Shown here one piece after another: positions 41,798 through 50,596 of a DNA stretch of 64,000 nucleotides (position 1 is the stretch's first letter; each line of letters begins with the position of its first letter). A program made the position numbers and the translations under genes. The stretch is taken from assembly GCA_017935505.1 (NCBI GenBank), contig JAGBHM010000014.1, positions 248,001 through 312,000 of the forward strand, written 5' to 3'. The notes beneath the pieces were generated by a model. The model made no database searches. It saw only the letters and a program-made list of their open reading frames with translations, and had not been told where the DNA came from. This DNA is from Bacteroidales bacterium (GTDB lineage Bacteria > Bacteroidota > Bacteroidia > Bacteroidales > UBA932).

Positions 41798-42472
41798 ATG
41801 AAAACATTATTATCAGTAATTGCTCTATTGACCGTATGTACCTCTCTTTTTGCACAAAGAGTTGATACCGTACGGAATGTTGTATATTACACATTAGATG
41901 AATATACAAAGAAAATTAATGCAGATGAGGGTACACTAGGAGCATATGGAAGTCATGATAATTTGGAGGGGCCTGCTGAATTTTATGGAATTGATTTTTC
42001 ACTTCTCCATATTGTAGGGGAGTATAGAACAGATCAGGAGTTCCTCAATGTCTTTGATGGTATAAACCAGCTGTTTTTGTCGGAATCATCTAAGTATAAT
42101 ATTGAAAAATATATTCATGCTTGTGCTGGAGGAAAATTGGACTATGATTTGGATATTGTAGCAGCCAATAACGATAAACATAGAAAATTTCTGAAGACAA
42201 AGCCTCTTGCAACAGAAAAATCAGTTTCCGAACTGATTGCTGATTATGAAATTAATACCGACAATAATATAGGGATAGTCATAGTTGCTGATTATTGGAA
42301 TAAAGGCACACAGACCGGTCGTTACTATATTGTCAAATTCGATACAAAAAGCAGACAGATCCTTTTTATGAAAAGGGTAAGCGGTAAAACTGGCGGTTTC
42401 GGATTGCGCAATTATTGGGCAAACACTGTTTATGAAAGTTTGAAAAAGTATCGTAAGCTATACAGACAGTGA
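41798..42472 (+). CDS. Secreted protein of unknown function, downstream of luxS
   Basis: This 224-aa protein has a signal peptide (MKTLLSVIALLTVCTSLFAQ). I do not recognise a family. The body is mixed alpha/beta with a pattern NNIGIVIVADYWNKGTQTGRYYIVKFDTKSRQILFMKRVSGKTGG, suggesting a lipocalin-like or beta-rich C-terminal half. It starts 4 bases after the luxS stop, so it is presumably co-transcribed. Its stop is 3 bases before the end of the convergent transporter gene. Confidence 0.6.
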   Translation: MKTLLSVIALLTVCTSLFAQRVDTVRNVVYYTLDEYTKKINADEGTLGAYGSHDNLEGPAEFYGIDFSLLHIVGEYRTDQEFLNVFDGINQLFLSESSKYNIEKYIHACAGGKLDYDLDIVAANNDKHRKFLKTKPLATEKSVSELIADYEINTDNNIGIVIVADYWNKGTQTGRYYIVKFDTKSRQILFMKRVSGKTGGFGLRNYWANTVYESLKKYRKLYRQ

Positions 42473-42475
42473 TAA

Positions 42476-43609
42476 TTATAGTATAGAGTAGAGCATAAAT
42501 GCCAAGTGTGCCACTATTGCAGCTACTATACCTCCTATTGTGTGGGCAAGTATCGCTTTTGATGTGAGTTCACGGTATCCCAAAGAGTCAAGCATTGCAG
42601 TGTGTGTGCTCAGGTATCCGCTCCAGCACATTCCGATTGCGGTAAATACTGCTATGGCGTTGCCGTTTGCCCAGCCCTCTGCTACAAAACTAGGTATCAG
42701 ACTCAAAGCTGCACCTACAGCCCCAAGGGCTGTGATTGGAAAAGCAATAAGATGAGGATCCTGGAATCCGAACAGCCATTCAAATATAAAGTTCACTTTG
42801 CCGGCCAGCAGAGGAAGCAGTTCAACACCTTCATAAGCAGCCCCGGTATAAGTGCCGTCTGCGGATGCTCCAAAAGTAAGGATCATTACAAATGTTGAAA
42901 TTATGAGCACTCCAGGGATGATTGCCAATCCCACGTCAACACCGGTACGGCCTCCGTCGAGGAGAGCATTGAGGATACGTGTAAATAGCGACTTTTCCTC
43001 AGATTCATTCTCAATCTCCTCTTCCAGAGCCTCTTCGCAGGCACACTCCTGGAGATATGCAGGGTAAGACTTTATGATGAACCTCTGCATCAGTCTGGTA
43101 GAGACTATACATCCGCACATTGCTCCAAAAAGTCCGATGAAAGGCTCTGCATAATAACCTTGACCAACCATAAATACAATAACCAGCAGACCCATGCCAA
43201 ATGCTGTTCCAAAATTGGTAAGAGAGATGAACTGGTATTTCTTGAAGTAGCTGCTGAAACGCTTGTCTTGTGAAAGTGAGATGATTGCTGGATTGTCGGA
43301 CAGAAAAGTCATGACAGCACCCAATGAAGCAACACCAGGCAAGTTGAAGAGAGGTTTCATCAGCGGCCTCAAGACAATTTCAAGCATCCTGACCACTCCG
43401 AACTCCACAAAAATTCTTCCAAGAGCTCCGGTGATTACACAGATTCCCATCAGATAGAATACTGTGTTGAGCAAAAGATCGTGTGCGGTTTTCATTATGG
43501 TGTTCAGCATTTGTGGAACTCCCATTATGGATCCTATGTATCCGAACAATGCAACTACAATTGTCAGACATATTATACCGCTCCAGATGCTTGGTTGTTT
43601 CTTTGCCAT
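42476..43609 (-). CDS. Nucleoside-recognition (gate-domain) membrane transporter, CD0519/CD1768-like
   Basis: The 377-aa protein has about eight to ten hydrophobic segments and gate-domain elements: VFYLMGICVITGALGRIFVEFGV, MTFLSDNPAIISLSQDKRFSSYF, TNFGTAFGMGLLVIVFMVGQGY. A cytoplasmic acidic loop is present (CEEALEEEIENESEEK). It resembles the YjiH/CD0519 group. Transport substrate is unknown. It lies 17 bases after the porin gene and is probably co-transcribed with it, suggesting an outer/inner membrane pair for the same compound. Confidence 0.78.
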   Translation of the reverse strand: MAKKQPSIWSGIICLTIVVALFGYIGSIMGVPQMLNTIMKTAHDLLLNTVFYLMGICVITGALGRIFVEFGVVRMLEIVLRPLMKPLFNLPGVASLGAVMTFLSDNPAIISLSQDKRFSSYFKKYQFISLTNFGTAFGMGLLVIVFMVGQGYYAEPFIGLFGAMCGCIVSTRLMQRFIIKSYPAYLQECACEEALEEEIENESEEKSLFTRILNALLDGGRTGVDVGLAIIPGVLIISTFVMILTFGASADGTYTGAAYEGVELLPLLAGKVNFIFEWLFGFQDPHLIAFPITALGAVGAALSLIPSFVAEGWANGNAIAVFTAIGMCWSGYLSTHTAMLDSLGYRELTSKAILAHTIGGIVAAIVAHLAFMLYSIL

Positions 43610-43626
43610 TTTGGTGTTTTTGTATA

Positions 43627-44733
43627 TTACTGTTGGTTATTATCTTTTTTTACAATTCTTTTTGCGATGGATACTATATCGATTTTCCATTTCAATCCTA
43701 TGGAGAACAACGACTGCTCCGGCAGAGATGTGCCGGCAGGGTTGCCGTTGCTGCCAAATGTATAGCAGTATGTTGCATGCAGACGTACCGATCTGTTCCC
43801 TTTGGGGAGAGGGTAGAACTCAATTCCTGCACCTACGCGTGTAAGCTCAGTGCCAGGAAGCACACAATAGTCGCCCGGTGTATCGGTATTGTTGACATCA
43901 TATACGGCCTTGCCGAATATGTTCAGTTTCTCTTTTACGTTGTAGGCCAGCTCACCCATTACCGAGCAGTTCCTGAAGAAAAACGGCTGGTTGTCTGTGG
44001 CACGGTTCATAAGATCCAGCCTCAGCTTTGTATTGTGGCCGATAGAAAATTCATTTCCGAGAGCAAGGTAATATATGTACTCATCCGGCATATACTCAAA
44101 CATATTTGCAGAGTAAATTGTATTGAACCATCCATGGGAGCCGTTCCACATGAAGTTGTAGCCATACATAACCTCATCCGGCATGTGGAAAGGGCTTTCG
44201 CATACCTGGAAAGTGAATTTATCCTTACCGCTGTTGGTTGTATACGAGGCGCTTACTCCAAGCTGGTAGCAAGGTATGTTGTTCCAGAACTCTGAACAGA
44301 AATAGAGGTCTATAGGGGCTCTGTCGTATTCATAGCCTCCAATGCCAACCACCTGTTTTCCTGCTGAGAAACTGAAATTCTTGCCAGCATGGTATGTAAG
44401 GTAGACCCAATCTGTCGCATCAAAAAAACTCTGGTCTGAATGAGCCTTGTTAAGGCGCTGCCTGTATGAATAGGAGAAGGAATCACTGATATTTCCAAAC
44501 AGAATCACATTGATATACTTCCCTTTAAAGCCAGAATTGGATTTGATCTGATTACCTTCTACATAATCACCCTGCCAATCGAATCTAACCTCTCCCTGCA
44601 AATTGACAGGGCCGGCATTCTGCGGTTGGGCATATACTCTGCCTGCAGACAATACAATGCCTCCCAAAATGAAAAAGAGGCAACAACCTGCAAAAAAAAG
44701 TCTGTGTGGCAGTTGTGATATAGTTTCTCTCAT
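43627..44733 (-). CDS. Outer-membrane beta-barrel porin
   Basis: The 368-aa protein has a signal peptide (LFFAGCCLFFILGGIVLSAGRVYAQ). Alternating amphipathic strands follow, as in LQGEVRFDWQGDYVEGNQ, SYSYRQRLNKAHS, and HATYCYTFGSNG. The barrel is roughly 14-16 strands, resembling phosphate-selective porin O/P-type proteins. The C terminus, WKIDIVSIAKRIVKKDNNQQ, is not a classical final aromatic. A good promoter lies upstream. The next gene is the membrane transporter. Confidence 0.7.
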   Translation of the reverse strand: MRETISQLPHRLFFAGCCLFFILGGIVLSAGRVYAQPQNAGPVNLQGEVRFDWQGDYVEGNQIKSNSGFKGKYINVILFGNISDSFSYSYRQRLNKAHSDQSFFDATDWVYLTYHAGKNFSFSAGKQVVGIGGYEYDRAPIDLYFCSEFWNNIPCYQLGVSASYTTNSGKDKFTFQVCESPFHMPDEVMYGYNFMWNGSHGWFNTIYSANMFEYMPDEYIYYLALGNEFSIGHNTKLRLDLMNRATDNQPFFFRNCSVMGELAYNVKEKLNIFGKAVYDVNNTDTPGDYCVLPGTELTRVGAGIEFYPLPKGNRSVRLHATYCYTFGSNGNPAGTSLPEQSLFSIGLKWKIDIVSIAKRIVKKDNNQQ

Positions 44734-44797
44734 TGCGGCAATAAAACAATAATCGGGTTAAATCTTACAATTTTTAATTAAAAAGCCATAAAGCGCG

Positions 44798-44827
44798 CAA
44801 ATATAGAAATAATATCCTTAAAAGCAA
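44798..44827 (-). promoter_or_regulatory. Bacteroidetes promoter of porin/transporter operon
   Basis: On the minus strand TTG (44827-44825), 19 bases, then TATATTTG (44805-44798) fits the consensus. Leader is about 60 bases. Confidence 0.6.
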
Positions 44828-44947
44828 TCAAAATATAATTAAATAGAGGTGGTTTGCATTTTGTCAAAAGTTGTCAAAATAAGGCCATATCTTTGTCCCG
44901 GATCAAATAATGGAAGAAGTAAATTATGAATGCTGCTTTAAATTGTG

Positions 44948-44955
44948 TAAATTTG
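44948..44955 (+). promoter_or_regulatory. Candidate -7 box (TAAATTTG) for the cas operon
   Basis: TAAATTTG lies 155 bases before cas9. No TTG -33 element is at the right distance, so it is a weak call. A transcript from here would run antisense through the tracrRNA gene. Confidence 0.3.
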
Positions 44956-44960
44956 GAGAA

Positions 44961-44988
44961 AAGAAAAAGCCCCGTTAAAGGACGAGGC
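44961..44988 (-). terminator. Terminator of tracrRNA
   Basis: The minus-strand stem GCCTCG/CGGGGC with a U-rich tail is the expected 3' end of the tracrRNA. Confidence 0.85.
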
Positions 44989-45046
44989 TACCTAATGTTT
45001 TCACAACGGAATAATCCTTATTGTGAATTGCTTCAAATATTGTATT
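44962..45046 (-). ncRNA. tracrRNA of the type II-C system
   Basis: On the minus strand the 5' part (about 45046-45020) is an anti-repeat: ACAATATTTGAAGCAATTCACAAT pairs with the first ~28 bases of the crRNA-direction repeat with two one-base bulges. A small hairpin follows (AATAA-GGA-TTATT), then GTTGTGAAAACATTAGGTA. The end is a terminator stem GCCTCG/CGGGGC (44988-44969) followed by a T-rich run to about 44961. A promoter precedes it. It should guide crRNA maturation and Cas9 loading. The RNA is short, roughly 80 nt. It is transcribed away from cas9. The rest of the 377-base gap between the porin and cas9 holds only the two promoters and a direct TTGTCAAAA pair at 44862-44879. Confidence 0.9.
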
Positions 45047-45048
45047 GG

Positions 45049-45078
45049 CAAAGTTAGAAAATTTGAAGTAAAAGGCAA
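45049..45078 (-). promoter_or_regulatory. Promoter of tracrRNA
   Basis: Minus-strand TTG (45078-45076), 19 bases, TAACTTTG (45056-45049). Start is expected near 45046-45042, right at the anti-repeat. Confidence 0.8.
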
Positions 45079-45110
45079 GAATAAATTGTAAATATTTAAA
45101 ATCACGATAT

Positions 45111-48100
45111 ATGAAAAGAATTCTGGGACTTGATTTGGGAACCAACAGTATCGGTTGGGCAGTGGTGAATGCAGAGTTAGATAAAGATGGCAGTTTTTAT
45201 TTGATTGGAATTGAAGCTGCCGGTTGTAGGATTATCCCTATGGATGCTAGCGTGTTAGGTGATTTTGACCGAGGTAATACAAAGTCGCAAACAGCTGAAA
45301 GAACGAGATTGCGTGGTATACGTCGTCTGACAGAAAGATATTTGCAACGCCGTGAGAGATTGCACCGTGTCCTAAATATTTTAGGATTCTTACCAGCGCA
45401 TTACTCTCAAACTTTAAATAGATATGGAAAAATTAAAGAAGACAAGAGTCCAAAGTTAGCATGGGTGAAAAATAATTTCGGCAAATATGAATTCTTATTT
45501 GAAGACTCATTTAATGAGATGTTGGCCGATTTTAAATCGGTACATCCTCAATTTGCTGATAAAAAAATTCCGTATGATTGGACTATTTATTATTTGCGTA
45601 AAAAAGCTTTAACCCAGAAGATAGCAAAAGAAGAGTTGGCTTGGATTCTGTTGAATTTTAATCAAAAAAGAGGCTATTATCAATTGCGAGGTGAGGAAGA
45701 AGAGGTGAAAAATATCAATAAAAAAGTTGAGTATGTTGCGTTGGAAGTTGTAGCAGTTGAGGATACTGGAGAAAAAAGGGGAAAAGATACTTGGTATAAT
45801 GTGCATTTGAAAAATGGTTGGATATATCGCAGAACAAGCAGTGTGCCTCTAGATTGGGTTGGAAAAGTAAAAGAATTTATAGTGACTACAGATCTGAATG
45901 ATGATGGTACACAAAAAGTTGATAAAGATGGAAATGTGAAAAGGACCTTCCGATCTCCAAAAGAAGATGATTGGACTTTGGTAAAAGAACGCACGCAATC
46001 TGAAATAGAGCATTCTGATAAAACTGTTGGTGCGTATATTTATGATTCCATACTTCAAAATCCAAGTCAGAAAATAAGAGGTAAACTAGTGCGTACTATT
46101 GATCGCAGATTTTACAAGGAAGAGTTGAAAATGATTCTGGATAAGCAATCAGAATTCCATGTTGAACTGCGGAATAAAGATTTATACAAATCTTGCATTG
46201 AGGCATTGTATTCAAGCAATGATGCTTATCGTATGAATATCGCAAACCGAAATTTTACATATCTTTTTATAGATGATATATTGTTCTATCAGAGACCTTT
46301 AAAGAGTAAGAAATCAATGATAGCAAATTGTCCTTATGAAGGTAATACAATTAAGGACAGTAAAACTGGAGAAGAAAAGCATTATGGTATAAAATGTATA
46401 GCCAAATCTCACCCTTTATACCAAGAATTCCGCCTATGGCAATTCCTAAGCAATTTGAGAATTTATAAGAAAGAGAATATAGGAGATGTGGATGTGACAT
46501 CGGACTTCTTGAAATCAGAAGAAGATTATGTCGCTTTATATGATTGGTTGAATGTTAAAAAAGCAATTGATCAAAAGACATTTCTGAAATATCCGCTATT
46601 TGGGCTGAAGAAAAGTGTCGGACAATACAGGTGGAATTATGTAGAAGATAAATCATATCCTTGCAATGAAACTCACTCACAAATACTTGCTTATTTAAAT
46701 AATTCGGGTATATCTTCAGATTTTTTGACAGCTGAAATAGAGGAAAAATTATGGCATATCTTATATTCTGTGGAAGATAAACATGAATTGATAAAAGCAC
46801 TGAAGAAATTTGCCTCTAAGTATCAAATTAGCGATTCTTTTGTCAATACATTCCAGAATTTTCCTTCATTTAAAAAAGAATATGGAGCATATTCTGCAAA
46901 AGCAATTAAGAGATTGTTGCCATTAATTAGGGTTGGAAAGTATTGGTCAGAGAGTGCTATTGATAAGATTACTTACGAACGTATAAAAAAGATTATTTCA
47001 GGTGAATATGATGAAGGAATTAGGGATAGTATAAGGGAAAAATTATTGAATTTTAGAGATATCATTTCATTTAAAGGGCTTCCTTTGTGGTTGGCATGTT
47101 ATATAGTATACAACCGCCATTCGGAAGTTAAAGAAATAATGCAATGGAAGACACCTGCTGAGTTGCAAAAATATATAGACTCGTTTAAGCAACATTCATT
47201 AAGGAATCCGATTGTTGAACAGGTGATAACAGAAACACTTCGAACTGTTAGAGATATATGGGAACAATACGGTGATATTGATGAAATACATGTTGAACTT
47301 GGACGTGAGATGAAAAACTCTGCAGATAAACGCCGTAAAATGAGTCAGAAAATCTCAGAAAATGAGAATTCAAATTTGCGTATTAAGGCATTGTTGATGG
47401 AATTTGCAAATCCTGAATTTGAAATAGAAAATGTGCGTCCTAATTCTCCAAGCCAACAAGATTTATTACGCATTTATGAAGAAGGAGTGTTGGAAAGTGA
47501 AGATAATCTTCCTGATGATATTGAGAATATCATCAAAAAATTCAGGGAGATAGATGTAAAGAAACGTCCTACAAGAAGTGAGGTAATCCGTTATAAATTA
47601 TGGTTGGAACAAAAGTACCGTTCTCCTTATACAGGACAGCCTATTTCACTGTCAAAACTGTTTACTTCTGCATACGAGATAGAGCATATAATACCTCAGT
47701 CCCGTTATTTTGATGACTCATTATCAAATAAAGTTATCTGCGAATCTGAAGTAAATAAGCTGAAAAGTAACTTATTAGGGCATGAATTTATAAAAAAACA
47801 TGGTGGAGAAATTGTAGAGCTTAGCTTCGGAAGAAGTGTAAAGATTTTTACAGAATATGAATATGAAAAGTTTGTAAGTGATTATTACGGTAAAAATCGC
47901 ACTAAATTACGCAAATTGATGATGGATGATATTCCAGAAGAGTTTATATCAAGGCAACTAAATGATAGTAGATATATTAGTAAGGTAATTAAAGGATTGC
48001 TGTCGAATATTGTTCGTGAAGATGGCGAGGAAGAAGCTATCTCGAAAAATCTTATAGTGTGTACCGGGAGTGTGACAGATCGTCTTAAGAAGGATTGGGG

Positions 48101-49577
48101 TATTAATGATGTTTGGAATAAGATTGTGTTACCGCGTTTTGTACGTTTGAATGAGATTACAGGAAGAGTTCAGTTTACATCAAAAAATATAGATGGGCAT
48201 GAAATACCTTCATTACCTTTAGAGTTTCAAAAAGGATTTAGTAAAAAACGTATAGATCATCGTCATCATGCTATGGATGCCATTGTAATAGCATGTGCAG
48301 GACGTAATATTGTAAACTATCTTAATAATGCATCTGCAAGTGGAAAGGCTAAAATTTCACGATATGATTTGCAGCATTTGTTGTGCGACAAATTAAAGAC
48401 AGATGGTATGGGTAATTACAAATGGTTTATCAAAAAACCATGGGAAACATTTACACAGGATGTCTATGCTGCACTTGATAGTATAATTGTGAGTTTTAAA
48501 CAAAACTTGCGTGTAATTAATAAGGCAACTAATTTATATACCCATTTTGAAAATGGAGAAAAAAAGCTCGTTAAGCAAAAGGGAGTTAACTGGGCTATTC
48601 GCAAGCCTATGCATAAAGACACTGTATACGGAGAGATTAATTTACGCAAAATTAAGCAGGTGTCATTGAATGAAGCTGTTAAAGATCCGTCAAGGATTGT
48701 CAATAAAGAATTCAAAGAGAAGCTTCTGTCTTTGTTGGAGCAAGGATACAGTGTCAAGCTAATTAAAAAATATGTTGAGGAGAATAAAGATATATGGCAG
48801 GATATCAATTTGTCTAAAATAGATATTTATTATTTTACAAAAGAAACAAAGGAAAGATTTTTTGCTTCAAGAGAATTGCTTGATACAAGTTTTGACAAGA
48901 AAAAGATTGAGAAAATTACAGATACTGGGATTCAGAAAATATTGTTGCGCCATTTGGAAATGAAAAATGGAGATCCTAATCTTGCTTTTTCTCCAGATGG
49001 CATTGACGAAATGAATCGTAATATCATTACATTGAATGGAGGTAAAAAACATTGTCCAATATTAAAGGTCCGCACATATGAAAGGGCAGAGAAATTTGCA
49101 ATTGGTAATAATGGTAACAAATCATTAAAATTTGTGGAAGCAGCCAAAGGTACTAATCTCTATTTTGCAGTCTATGAAACCGAAAAAATGAATGAAGTTA
49201 CAGGTATAATAGAAAAGAAACGGAATTATGAAACTGTTCCACTAAATACTGTTATAGAGAGACTAAAGAAAGGTTTGTCTGTAGCACCTCCTGATGAAAA
49301 TGGTAATGAACCTAAATTTGTCTTATCTCCGAATGATTTGGTGTATGTGCCTATGAATAATGAACTTGATAGAAATGAACTAGATTATTCAAGAATATAC
49401 AAAATTATAAGTTTTACTGGCAAAAGATTATATGCAATCCCGTATTCTGTTGCGAATTCAATCGTTGATAAAATAGAATTTACACAGCTAAACAAAGTGG
49501 AGTTTTTAATTGAAAAAGAGGTATGTATACCTATAAAAGTGGATAGATTGGGTAATATTATTAAAGTCGGGTATTGA
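45111..49577 (+). CDS. cas9: Type II-C Cas9 endonuclease (1488 aa)
   Basis: All nuclease elements are visible. RuvC-I: D8 in ILGLDLGTNSIGWAVV. Bridge helix: RRLTERYLQRRERLHRVLN at about 65-85. RuvC-II: E729 in HVELGREMKNSADKRRKM. HNH: H859 in EIEHIIPQSRYFDDSLSNKV, with later N and N residues in CESEVNKLKSN. RuvC-III: H1053 and D1056 in RHHAMDAIVIACAG. Both nuclease domains should be active, so it should make double-strand breaks in crRNA-matching DNA. The C-terminal PAM-interacting part (about 1150-1488) is not assignable to a known PAM. The length is among the larger II-C forms. Codon use is AT-rich compared with the flanks, suggesting transfer. The downstream gene starts 1 base after the stop. 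Confidence 0.97.
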   Translation: MKRILGLDLGTNSIGWAVVNAELDKDGSFYLIGIEAAGCRIIPMDASVLGDFDRGNTKSQTAERTRLRGIRRLTERYLQRRERLHRVLNILGFLPAHYSQTLNRYGKIKEDKSPKLAWVKNNFGKYEFLFEDSFNEMLADFKSVHPQFADKKIPYDWTIYYLRKKALTQKIAKEELAWILLNFNQKRGYYQLRGEEEEVKNINKKVEYVALEVVAVEDTGEKRGKDTWYNVHLKNGWIYRRTSSVPLDWVGKVKEFIVTTDLNDDGTQKVDKDGNVKRTFRSPKEDDWTLVKERTQSEIEHSDKTVGAYIYDSILQNPSQKIRGKLVRTIDRRFYKEELKMILDKQSEFHVELRNKDLYKSCIEALYSSNDAYRMNIANRNFTYLFIDDILFYQRPLKSKKSMIANCPYEGNTIKDSKTGEEKHYGIKCIAKSHPLYQEFRLWQFLSNLRIYKKENIGDVDVTSDFLKSEEDYVALYDWLNVKKAIDQKTFLKYPLFGLKKSVGQYRWNYVEDKSYPCNETHSQILAYLNNSGISSDFLTAEIEEKLWHILYSVEDKHELIKALKKFASKYQISDSFVNTFQNFPSFKKEYGAYSAKAIKRLLPLIRVGKYWSESAIDKITYERIKKIISGEYDEGIRDSIREKLLNFRDIISFKGLPLWLACYIVYNRHSEVKEIMQWKTPAELQKYIDSFKQHSLRNPIVEQVITETLRTVRDIWEQYGDIDEIHVELGREMKNSADKRRKMSQKISENENSNLRIKALLMEFANPEFEIENVRPNSPSQQDLLRIYEEGVLESEDNLPDDIENIIKKFREIDVKKRPTRSEVIRYKLWLEQKYRSPYTGQPISLSKLFTSAYEIEHIIPQSRYFDDSLSNKVICESEVNKLKSNLLGHEFIKKHGGEIVELSFGRSVKIFTEYEYEKFVSDYYGKNRTKLRKLMMDDIPEEFISRQLNDSRYISKVIKGLLSNIVREDGEEEAISKNLIVCTGSVTDRLKKDWGINDVWNKIVLPRFVRLNEITGRVQFTSKNIDGHEIPSLPLEFQKGFSKKRIDHRHHAMDAIVIACAGRNIVNYLNNASASGKAKISRYDLQHLLCDKLKTDGMGNYKWFIKKPWETFTQDVYAALDSIIVSFKQNLRVINKATNLYTHFENGEKKLVKQKGVNWAIRKPMHKDTVYGEINLRKIKQVSLNEAVKDPSRIVNKEFKEKLLSLLEQGYSVKLIKKYVEENKDIWQDINLSKIDIYYFTKETKERFFASRELLDTSFDKKKIEKITDTGIQKILLRHLEMKNGDPNLAFSPDGIDEMNRNIITLNGGKKHCPILKVRTYERAEKFAIGNNGNKSLKFVEAAKGTNLYFAVYETEKMNEVTGIIEKKRNYETVPLNTVIERLKKGLSVAPPDENGNEPKFVLSPNDLVYVPMNNELDRNELDYSRIYKIISFTGKRLYAIPYSVANSIVDKIEFTQLNKVEFLIEKEVCIPIKVDRLGNIIKVGY

Positions 49578-49578
49578 T

Positions 49579-50586
49579 ATGGAAATGCAAGATAAAGGTC
49601 AAATTCTTCTCTATCAAACACCAGATGGGGAGAGTAAAATAGAGGTAACATTAATAAATGAAACAGTTTGGCTAACCATAGAGCAGATGGCAGAATTGTT
49701 TCAACGTAATAAATCTACTATTTCCAGACATGTTAAAAATATATTGGATAGTGGGGAGTTACAGGCAATTGGAACTGTTGCATTTTTTGCAACAGTTCAA
49801 AATGAGGGGGCAAGACAAGTTAAGAGGGAATTGTCTTTTTACAACTTAGACATGATAATAAGTGTAGGTTATCGTGTAAATTCTTATAGAGGTGTACAGT
49901 TTAGAATATGGGCGACTCAGGTGCTGAGGGAATATCTTGTAAAAGGCTTTGCATTGAATGATGAATTATTGAAGAATGCAGGAAAGGGTAACTACTTTGA
50001 TGAATTGCTTGTTCGTATTCGCGATATCCGCTCTTCGGAAAAGGTGTTTTACAGAAAAATACTGGAAATTTATGCGTTGAGTATTGATTATGATCCAAGA
50101 ACAGAGATTACACAACAATTTTTTGCTACTGTTCAAAATAAAATGCACTATTCTGTGCATGGACATACCGCTGCAGAAATTATATATGACCGGGCTGATG
50201 CGAAAAAAGACTTTATGGGATTGACTACATGGACTGGCGCTTTGCCGAAAAGAAATGACGCAAAATATGCGAAAAACTATTTGAATGAATATGAGATGGA
50301 TACATTAAACCGTATTGTATCATTATATTTGGATTTTGCTGAGCTTCAGGCAACAAATCATAAACCTATGTATATGAAAGACTGGATTGAAAAGTTGGAT
50401 GATTTTTTAAAGTTGTCGGGAAAGGAACTCTTAACTCATGCCGGGACTGTTTCGGCAGAAGTTGCCAAATTAAAGGCAAATACCGAATATGATAATTTTA
50501 GGGAACGGGCTCGTAATCAACTTTCTTCAGTGGAGCTGCATTTTATAGAGAACTTTGAAAGAGAACAGAAAAAATTAAAGAAATAA
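49579..50586 (+). CDS. RhuM-family protein embedded between cas9 and cas1
   Basis: The 335-aa protein matches the RhuM family. An N-terminal winged/HTH-like segment (VWLTIEQMAELFQRNKSTISRHVKNILDSGEL, about 31-62) is followed by the conserved core YNLDMIISVGYRVNSYRGVQFRIWATQVLREYLVKGFALND. A C-terminal part contains KNYLNEYEMDTLNRIVSLYLDFAELQA and MKDWIEKLDDFLKLSGKELL. RhuM genes occur widely beside type I restriction and in other defence or genomic-island contexts, and their molecular activity is unknown. It starts one base after cas9 stop (TGATATG), so translation is probably coupled. It ends 10 bases before cas1. It is thus an operon member, not a neighbour. AT-rich codon use resembles cas9. 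Confidence 0.88.
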   Translation: MEMQDKGQILLYQTPDGESKIEVTLINETVWLTIEQMAELFQRNKSTISRHVKNILDSGELQAIGTVAFFATVQNEGARQVKRELSFYNLDMIISVGYRVNSYRGVQFRIWATQVLREYLVKGFALNDELLKNAGKGNYFDELLVRIRDIRSSEKVFYRKILEIYALSIDYDPRTEITQQFFATVQNKMHYSVHGHTAAEIIYDRADAKKDFMGLTTWTGALPKRNDAKYAKNYLNEYEMDTLNRIVSLYLDFAELQATNHKPMYMKDWIEKLDDFLKLSGKELLTHAGTVSAEVAKLKANTEYDNFRERARNQLSSVELHFIENFEREQKKLKK

Positions 50587-50596
50587 ACATATCCTT

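Noticed and set aside
43483..44295. Long plus-strand open frame opposite the porin gene
   Set aside because: It is a shadow of the minus-strand porin, with codon usage and composition typical of an antisense frame.
44862..44879. Two direct TTGTCAAAA motifs upstream of the tracrRNA
   Set aside because: Too short and AT-rich to call a regulatory site.
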